In this document: piece by piece, positions 36,855 through 64,000 of the stretch
Position numbering within the stretch: position 1 is the first letter of the stretch
Layout of the letters: each line of letters begins with the position of its first letter
Source of the DNA: Hydractinia symbiolongicarpus
Taxonomy: Eukaryota; Cnidaria; Hydrozoa; Anthoathecata; Hydractiniidae
Direction: 5' to 3'
DNA: 64,000 nucleotides
NCBI RefSeq assembly: GCF_029227915.1
Contig: NC_079882.1
Coordinates: forward strand, 12,648,001-12,712,000
Translations under genes and position numbers: made by a program
Notes under the pieces: model-generated
What the model was told of the DNA's origin: nothing
Databases searched by the model: none
What the model saw: only the letters and a program-made list of their open reading frames with translations

Positions 36855-37913
36855 TTAATTCATTCTTTCTGAACGCTGTGACCAGATCGGTATCCGAACC
36901 TCCCTTATTTGACAACAAAAGCGAACCAGTTCCTTTTGAAATTCTTTTGTCCTCCAACAATAAACTAACGGTATAAGGGAACTTGACGAAAAACAAATCA
37001 CGTTGACGGCCACTCCTGTCAACGTCACGTGACATCTTGTCATGCAATGCGAACAAAATTGATCAATTATGTAGAATATACCTAACGGCCCCCAGCAAAT
37101 GAGATAAACAATCAATAAAAACCCTGAAGTCTTTGTTGCTTTAATTTCCATAGCTAAACGAAATGTTTTAAATTTTGAAAACATTTTTCGATCTTTGTCT
37201 TGGTTAGTTATGTCGATTTGTCCGTCTCGATCACTTTTATCTTTAAAACTTCCACTTTCACTATGCAAACTTTCTTGTTGACGGAAATCTTTTAGTGCCA
37301 TAGACGCGGCTAACTTCCATAGCGTGAAATAGTTAAAGGAAGTTATAAGAAAGGGAAGAATATTGAAGAACAATAAAACAGTTATGCCCCATGTGTCTTC
37401 TAATGTATAGTTACAACCATCATTGTCAGGTTCTCTGTCAAAAAATGTTAAAGGCATTAGATCAGTAAAGATTATGGTGCACCAAGCACATACTATAACA
37501 CCAATAATTATCCGTTTTGTCGAAATTTGCCGGTACCGATATGGATACTTGATAGCGAACAATCGATCAAAACTAACCAAAAGCAAACTAACTTGCATGA
37601 TGTGTCCACATAGAAAGTACGGAAATCTGTAAATATCGCATAGCCATGGCACTTTATTAGGATGCGAATGGGTTATAGTTTCTGTTATGAATAATGGCGC
37701 CACAATTATAGCTTGTATCAATGCACCAAACAGAAAACTTACGATGGAATAATTTGCCGGTCGACGAAGTTTCTTACGTGACAAAATAACAAATATAGTC
37801 AGAAAATTGATGATTGTTCCTGATATACTAAAAAAGCATACAACATAAACAACTGCTTTTCTATCGTAGTGCCAGTTTTCTATCACAGTGCTATTCGTAC
37901 TGTTATCACTCAT
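36855..37913 (-). CDS. Class A (rhodopsin-like) G protein-coupled receptor, orphan
   Basis: A 352-aa intronless gene with seven hydrophobic segments and an N-terminus bearing two N-glycosylation sequons (NST, NST; residues 4-9). The TM3 end reads SFDRLFAIKYP, so DRL replaces the usual DRY. There is a TM3 cysteine (WLCDIYRF) and a partner in extracellular loop 2 (DGCNYTLED). TM6 has CWGP, the normal CWxP switch. TM7 ends SSLIPLVYCWRTKEF, where IPxxY replaces NPxxY. The third intracellular loop is about 60 residues and rich in Ser, Asp and Lys. Ligand cannot be told from the sequence. Many cnidarian orphan receptors are intronless. Confidence 0.93.
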   Translation of the reverse strand: MSDNSTNSTVIENWHYDRKAVVYVVCFFSISGTIINFLTIFVILSRKKLRRPANYSIVSFLFGALIQAIIVAPLFITETITHSHPNKVPWLCDIYRFPYFLCGHIMQVSLLLVSFDRLFAIKYPYRYRQISTKRIIIGVIVCAWCTIIFTDLMPLTFFDREPDNDGCNYTLEDTWGITVLLFFNILPFLITSFNYFTLWKLAASMALKDFRQQESLHSESGSFKDKSDRDGQIDITNQDKDRKMFSKFKTFRLAMEIKATKTSGFLLIVYLICWGPLGIFYIIDQFCSHCMTRCHVTLTGVAVNVICFSSSSLIPLVYCWRTKEFQKELVRFCCQIREVRIPIWSQRSERMN

Positions 37914-39178
37914 ATCGACTGCACAAGAGGAGACGCGTTTTCTTTTTGCGATGTATGTAGATACATGTGAGTAATCACAGTTAAAAAATTGATTTCTTTC
38001 AACCGGAATTCATCAGTGAAAAAACCCTGATACTCGATGTTCTCCCTCGTAGAGATTTCCTTTTTGATCTAAGCCGTCGCATTGCCTTTTTGTTGCAAAA
38101 TAGGAAGGAGCTCTCCTCAGTTTTCTCTGTAACAAAGAATATAAATATAGAACGTTGTTATTCTTTCTAAAAAAAGAAACCACCTGTTCTTATATTTTGT
38201 TCGGTTTTTTAAACAGTTTATACCGGTAACCGAAAGAGAATAACGACTTTCTGCCATTTAACGTTCATTCCCTCACTCGGGTTTACCTAAGTAGTACTTT
38301 AACTCTACCTAGGGGAGAAAAAGAAAGAGAAGGAATGCAAAGGTTTATAGCTCTTTTCGTGTGTCGCATCACTAAAATTCACAATAGATTTACTTTTTTC
38401 TCATGTACAGTTGAGAAGGCAATGTAAAGCAAAAAAGCTCTTAGAATTTTTAATTATTAGTAAATTTTGACTAAAAGCTTGGCGATAGTAACTAATGAGT
38501 AAGAAGCGAATGAGGTGGTAAGAGAAGTTTACTTAATTCCACTTTTATTCTCCTCTCTGCAGCTACGCTTTCGTGTGTTGACTGACGCAATAAGAAATTG
38601 AGTGTAGGATTTATAAAGGTCTTAAAGAAAAAATTGTTTAAGTGCTCTTTCTATGCAGTTTTTTTTCGCTGTCTTTATTTTGTCTAGGTACGTCTAAATT
38701 TTGGAAGCTGTTCATTTGGTTTATCGGGCTGACCGCTCGCTTCCGAGATCTCGCTATGATCTAGATAAAACCTTATCTTATAAAGAACGTGTGTTTATAT
38801 GACGCGAGCCAGCCTAGCGGGGATCTCGATTGTTTCTATTCTATCGAGATCTCAGCAACGCGGTATGGAAAACTTATACATGCACGTGGGATAAAATTCA
38901 TTTTGGCTATAAGCATAGTCATAAGAAATGACTCTTATGAGTACAGAAAAATAAATATTAGCGGAGAGAAATGAAATAAGTAAAAAACGTTTTTTAAACC
39001 ATACACAGAAAGCAAGATCTTCGATCGAGAAAATTCTTTGACAAAAAAGTTGTCTACTTTTTTCTTCGAGATACTTTATGACTTTTTCAGAGCAAAATCA
39101 TGTGTGCAAAACACCGAAGATAAAAACGTGTCACTTAACTCCGGCGTGGGAGGAAAAGGGTTTAAAACGAAGATGGTC

Positions 39179-39295
39179 AACCTCATCCCCAGGGCATCTT
39201 GTATCTTTTCTGACCCCAGGACGGCGATACGAACATGTGTTCGTATCGCCGTCCCAGGGTTAGAAAGGATACAAGATGCCCTGAGGACGAGGTTG
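39179..39295. repeat. Near-perfect palindromic MITE, about 117 bp
   Basis: The left half starts AACCTCATCCCCAGGGCATC and the right half ends GATGCCCTGAGGACGAGGTT. The arms stay complementary almost to the centre (GACGGCGATACGAACA|TGTGTTCGTATCGCCGTC). A transcript would fold into a very long hairpin. It is a non-autonomous DNA transposon remnant. Confidence 0.9.
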
Positions 39296-42200
39296 GAAGA
39301 TTGTTGGTTGAGAATATTTTTGGTGCAGCTACTACATCGTTCTATACCCGCGAATAACAGTCAAGATGGCAGAGCTTGTGTTTTTGTTTTTCTTTTTTTG
39401 ATCGCTTTGTCAAGTCAAAATTGTTTTTATTAGGAGGGTTTCCAAGTTTAAATAATAGGTAGCTAGCTTGGTTATTTTATTTCAAACAACTTCCAAAACG
39501 TTTTTAGAACGCTCAAAGGTTCACGCAACAAATTTGTTGGTGGATTTCTGGGATGGTGTAGTGATGATGATGGTGTTGGTTGCTTCTCTGGCAGTACGGG
39601 ATCTTTCCCCCGATTGAGTAAACCACTCGATCGAGTGAGTCGGCACTGGCGACAATTTTTCATGACCACCTGATTGAGTGAGTCATTACTGGGGGTAAAT
39701 ATTTACCTAGCTAAATATATAAACAAACCGAAGGTGTTAGGGAGAGACTTAGTTCTTGCCTAGCACCTAGTCAGCTTAAGCTCTAGAGACAGCTAACTAG
39801 CTATGTTAAAGATATCAATATTTCTCTGCTAAACTTTGTGTCAGATATGATAAAAAATATGCACATTTTTCTCTATATAGCGTGCTATACTGGCTTCTTA
39901 CTAAACTAATTCTCGAGGTCGGATTCGCGTCATAACACTGGTTGAGCCAATCACGGGCCAGTATTCAGGTTAAGCAGCCATTATGAAATGGTGTACAAAC
40001 GCTGTAATCATAATGTTTTTGCGGTGAAATCTTCATAACTACAATACTGGATTTTTTAAGGAATTCTTTCTTTTTTTTAGTCAAATCTTTAATATGTTTT
40101 AGATACTGCTTAATTTTTGCCATTTTGCGACATTTTAACGCCGTTTTGATTGTAAATTCTGTTTCATAAAGGTTGCTACTGTGAAGGTTTGCCCGTAAAA
40201 AGTCCACTTTGTACCCCATTGGAGAGCAACAAAGGAGAACATTCCAACCGCAAGAATACACCTTTATGAGAATTCGGGAAAACTACTCCATCGCAGCTTA
40301 TTTAGCAATCGGAGGAGGTAAACATCACACTTTTATAAGAGTTTATTAATGAGAAAACACGTTTTTTATGACAACTTTTCTTGCTACGTTTTGTTTTTAA
40401 TGAAAAGTAGACATAAGTGGTATATTATTATTATTAACGTTTCCTGAAAATTTGAAAGAAATTGATACGACAGAAGTTAAAAAACTGGAGAAAACACGCT
40501 TCGTCTCTAACAAACTCTCATAAAACACGATTTTTACCTCCTTTTTTCCGATATTGTAAAACAATGGAGAGCCGTAGGAACGCATGTACAATTGAATTAT
40601 CGTAAAGGTGTATTCCAAGCACATGTCTATAAGACAACTAAAATGAGCTTCAGAGGCACAACATGTACAACCTAGACTGAAAATATGCACCATGTAGTCA
40701 ATCCAACTCAAGAAATCATCAATAGCATTGGAACGGCACGGTGAATTTTTTTTTTTTGAATCAGTGAAATGAAGAAAACAACAGCAAACACGTTTGCCAT
40801 GCCAGCCCACAGCAGTGGGTATTTTTGCTAAAAAATTCTGCATACCTGTAACAGCCTTATATTTATCTTAAATGGTTTGCAAACTGATTAAATCATAGTA
40901 GAAAGGTTTGAGTCAAGGTATGTGTTGGTCCCATTCCACAGAAGTTAATAGAAACAGAGATACAGCCCTTTGTTTCGGCAGAAATTTTAAGATGAAAGCG
41001 TAACAAGACCCACATACTTTCGAAAGATGTTATCCTTTATAAACAGTAAATGACATGTTTCTGGTTCTTGAGACTTACAGTACTTGCTTCTTATATAAAT
41101 ACGGATTATCTCACTGAAAATGACGTCCAAAAATAGAAAGATGATACCGTAACAAGGAAAATAAAATTTAAATTTAAATAATTAACACCTTATGTTTCTT
41201 AACACTGATAAGGGTTACAATAACAACAAAAATAAAAAATGGAACAAGAAGCCTAAATATATACTGCTCTAGGATCTATTCCTCAGAAGAACGAGATAAT
41301 GTCGTAACGCTTTCAGACTATATTTTCAGAATTGAAGATTTTCTTTCTTGTGACAGCTGACAATTAAAGGCTTAAATAACGAAGATGAAGCTTTGTCACT
41401 AATTGCTTCTGTACTGAAGTCTGCAATAAGCTATCTTTTCTTTCACTTTGTTCTTGTAACACAGAAAAAATGTCACATATTCCAGAAATGTTTAGCAGAA
41501 AGTTACCATTTCATCCCATTTCTTCTATGAAAGCACCAAAATGATTTAAAACAACTATCAATGCGTAGGTTAATAATATCTAACACAATATTTCTTAATA
41601 GAATATAAAAGGAACAAAGCTAAAAATAGTTATCCAAGAAAAACTGAGATACTTTGTCACAAGCCTTACCACAGAAAATTGAAGGCAGGTTTAACTAGAT
41701 TTATAAAAAAATTTTATCCCAAACTTTCTGCAGTGACTTTAAACTGCTGTTACAGAATTGCTTACAGACTGCTGTTACTCATAGCTATTACTTCAAGTTT
41801 TAAATAAATTAAATTTATTAAATCCTGAAGTATAATAAACATAAGAAATGAGATGCAATGCTTTTTTTAAGTAATGTTTAAGTTAGCTGGAAAACAGGCC
41901 AGATTTTACTTTCAAGTGCTTCTTTCAAAGCTATGTTGAATGAAAATCTAACCAGTCATGATAAAAAGTAAATGGCTTAGAAAGGTGCTGAACAAAGTAC
42001 CTTATGTTAAAGGCTAAGTCAGAATTGTAAAGGTTTGAATCATTTGTCAGACAAATAGTATTCTTTATTAGTTTAGATGTAAGCAATTATAACAGTCAGG
42101 TTGTCACTGTGAAAAAGTGTGAAAAAGAGCTCAGTTTTTGTCTCCTTTTTAAAAAAATGTTACGTATGGGACATTTTATTGCAAATATAGGTGTTACACA

Positions 42201-43192
42201 TGGGACATTTATGGTGGTTAAACTTCAATTCTATAGCTTATTACTCTAATATTTCTTATAGAGTGTATAAGTAAAAAAAATCTTGATATTGTCAAATTAG
42301 CAGGATGTAGAGGAAGACGTAAATGATAAATTTGGTTTGAAATATTTCCACCAATAATTGTTTTTTATAGAGGCATGGGACACTTTTTTAAAATTTGGGC
42401 AAAATTTTTTGGAAACGACCCAGTAGCTAAACCTTTGATGTTTTATGAAAAAATGACCACACAAATCAACTGCGGTGAAAATGTTTTATTGTTTGTATTG
42501 TGAACATTTTCTCTTTGCAGTTGACACCAGCCTTCTATTTTCCCATCAAAATTCTAAGCATTATCAATTGTTGAATTGTCATTTTGTTATTTATTCCTTT
42601 CCTCTACACAATTTTTGTCTTCTTTAATTCTGTTCTCTAGACATTATGTTTTGTTTATTCAATTTTTTGGGGGAAATGGGAATGTTGTGACAATCCTAGG
42701 GTCTGTCTCACCTTGCAACATTTGAACTTTAGCCTGTGAGTCTTTATCCTGGCCAATTTATGACAGTCTCTTATGATCATTTGTCAATTGGGTTTGGGCC
42801 ATATGACAGGTTTTGAAAATTTAAATAGGCATGTGTCAATAGTTTGACCTCTCACATTCTATAATGATCTTTTAGGCTCTAATTAATGTGTGTGTGACTT
42901 GTTGGTTGTGTTTTCTCTGGTCAATGAGTGGTCTGTCCCAAGTGTGAACGCAATGGCCTGTCCTAAGGGCAAAAATTACGAAATGCAGATAAACGGAAGG
43001 ATATAAACTTTACAGTTAATAAAACATTAAATTTATAATGCATTGCATGTTAAACAAAAAATATAAGGTTTTGCCATTTTGGAAGTACAGCTATTTTATT
43101 CTCTAATAGAATTTTTTCTCCTCATTTTATAAAAAACTATTAAATATTATGCTTCAAAGGGCCATGTGATATTTACAAGCATATTAAAGTTT

Positions 43193-43333
43193 GTTTACAG
43201 GACATAAACTCTATTGTTTCCAACATGCAAAAACAGTGCATATTTAATATATAAAATTTCTTTTACAGGACATAAACTCTATTGTTTCCAACATGCAAAA
43301 ACAGTGCGTATTTAATATATAAAATTTCTTTTC
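43193..43333. repeat. 68-bp tandem duplication
   Basis: Two adjacent copies beginning TTTACAGGACATAAACTCTA, about 68 bp apart, differing at one position (GTGCATATT versus GTGCGTATT). It lies just upstream of the MELK start. Confidence 0.93.
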
Positions 43334-43415
43334 TAGGGCATAAAAACAATATTTAAAAAAAATAAAAAATTATGAATTGCCTAATTGTTTTTGACATTTA
43401 GTGTTAATTAATAAG

Positions 43416-63976
<20,561 letters not shown>

Positions 63977-64000
63977 GTGAGTGTATCTAATTTACATCTA

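Larger units (their letters stand above)
37914..43415. other. Intergenic region between the GPCR and MELK genes
   Basis: I see no supported gene. It holds the palindromic MITE (39179-39295), a short inverted motif around 39610-39680 built on GATTGAGTGAGTC/GATCGAGTGAGTC, and a 68-bp tandem duplication (43193-43333). ORFs of 98 and 148 codons on the minus strand (39965-40261, 40397-40843) have no recognisable domain. Confidence 0.6.

Noticed and set aside
39965-40843. Minus-strand ORFs of 98 and 148 codons between the GPCR and MELK
   Set aside because: No recognisable domain, no splice context and composition like the surroundings; coding not supported.

Overview
This is an animal nuclear genome window: AT-rich, with many short exons, GT-AG introns, tRNA-derived SINEs, foldback MITEs and a decayed Maverick/Polinton. 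Repeat style (TTCGCGAA-rich elements, 'AACCTCGTCCCCAGG' foldbacks, HIRAN-domain transposon cargo) together with the gene content suggests a cnidarian, perhaps a hydrozoan. That assignment is inference from sequence character, not from a search.

Layout. (1) 1-19622, + strand: the 3' part of a giant secreted or cell-surface mosaic protein. I could follow 35 exons in one continuous frame (about 3,040 residues, 5' end outside the window). The order is an acidic Ser-Gly-rich region with glycosaminoglycan-attachment-like clusters, basic low-complexity exons, two C-type lectin domains, two LamG-like domains, two PA14 domains, a third LamG-like domain, EGF, WSC and PLAT/LH2. One of its introns holds an intronless antisense gene for an LRR-EGF membrane protein (9344-10657). 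(2) 22922-32878, - strand: a complete NDC80/HEC1 kinetochore gene, 19 coding exons, 586 aa, with a GC-AG first intron and a 17-nt micro-exon. (3) 36855-37913, - strand: an intronless class A GPCR. (4) 43416 to past the window end, + strand: MELK, a mitotic AMPK-related kinase; 19 exons give 456 aa with kinase and UBA-like regions, and the C-terminal KA1 end lies beyond the window.

MELK intron 3 (12.4 kb) contains an 11-kb Maverick/Polinton (45007-56047) with inverted repeats of about 0.3 kb and a 5-bp target duplication. Its DNA polymerase B has lost its central catalytic part, its integrase has an in-frame stop and frameshifts, and a candidate structural protein is frameshifted; a Cys-rich tandem-repeat zinc-binding-like protein is also present. 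Nested inside one Polinton gene is a 1.5-kb TA-flanked transposon (52088-53590) whose only ORF is an intact HIRAN-domain protein ending in a SUMO-interaction-like motif. That mini-transposon, the GAG-attachment mosaic protein and the CxxC-repeat viral-type gene are the most interesting items.

The remaining intergenic stretches (19.6-22.9, 32.9-36.8, 37.9-43.4 kb) hold repeats and no gene I can support. Exon boundaries were read by eye from splice consensus and frame continuity and are not backed by transcripts.
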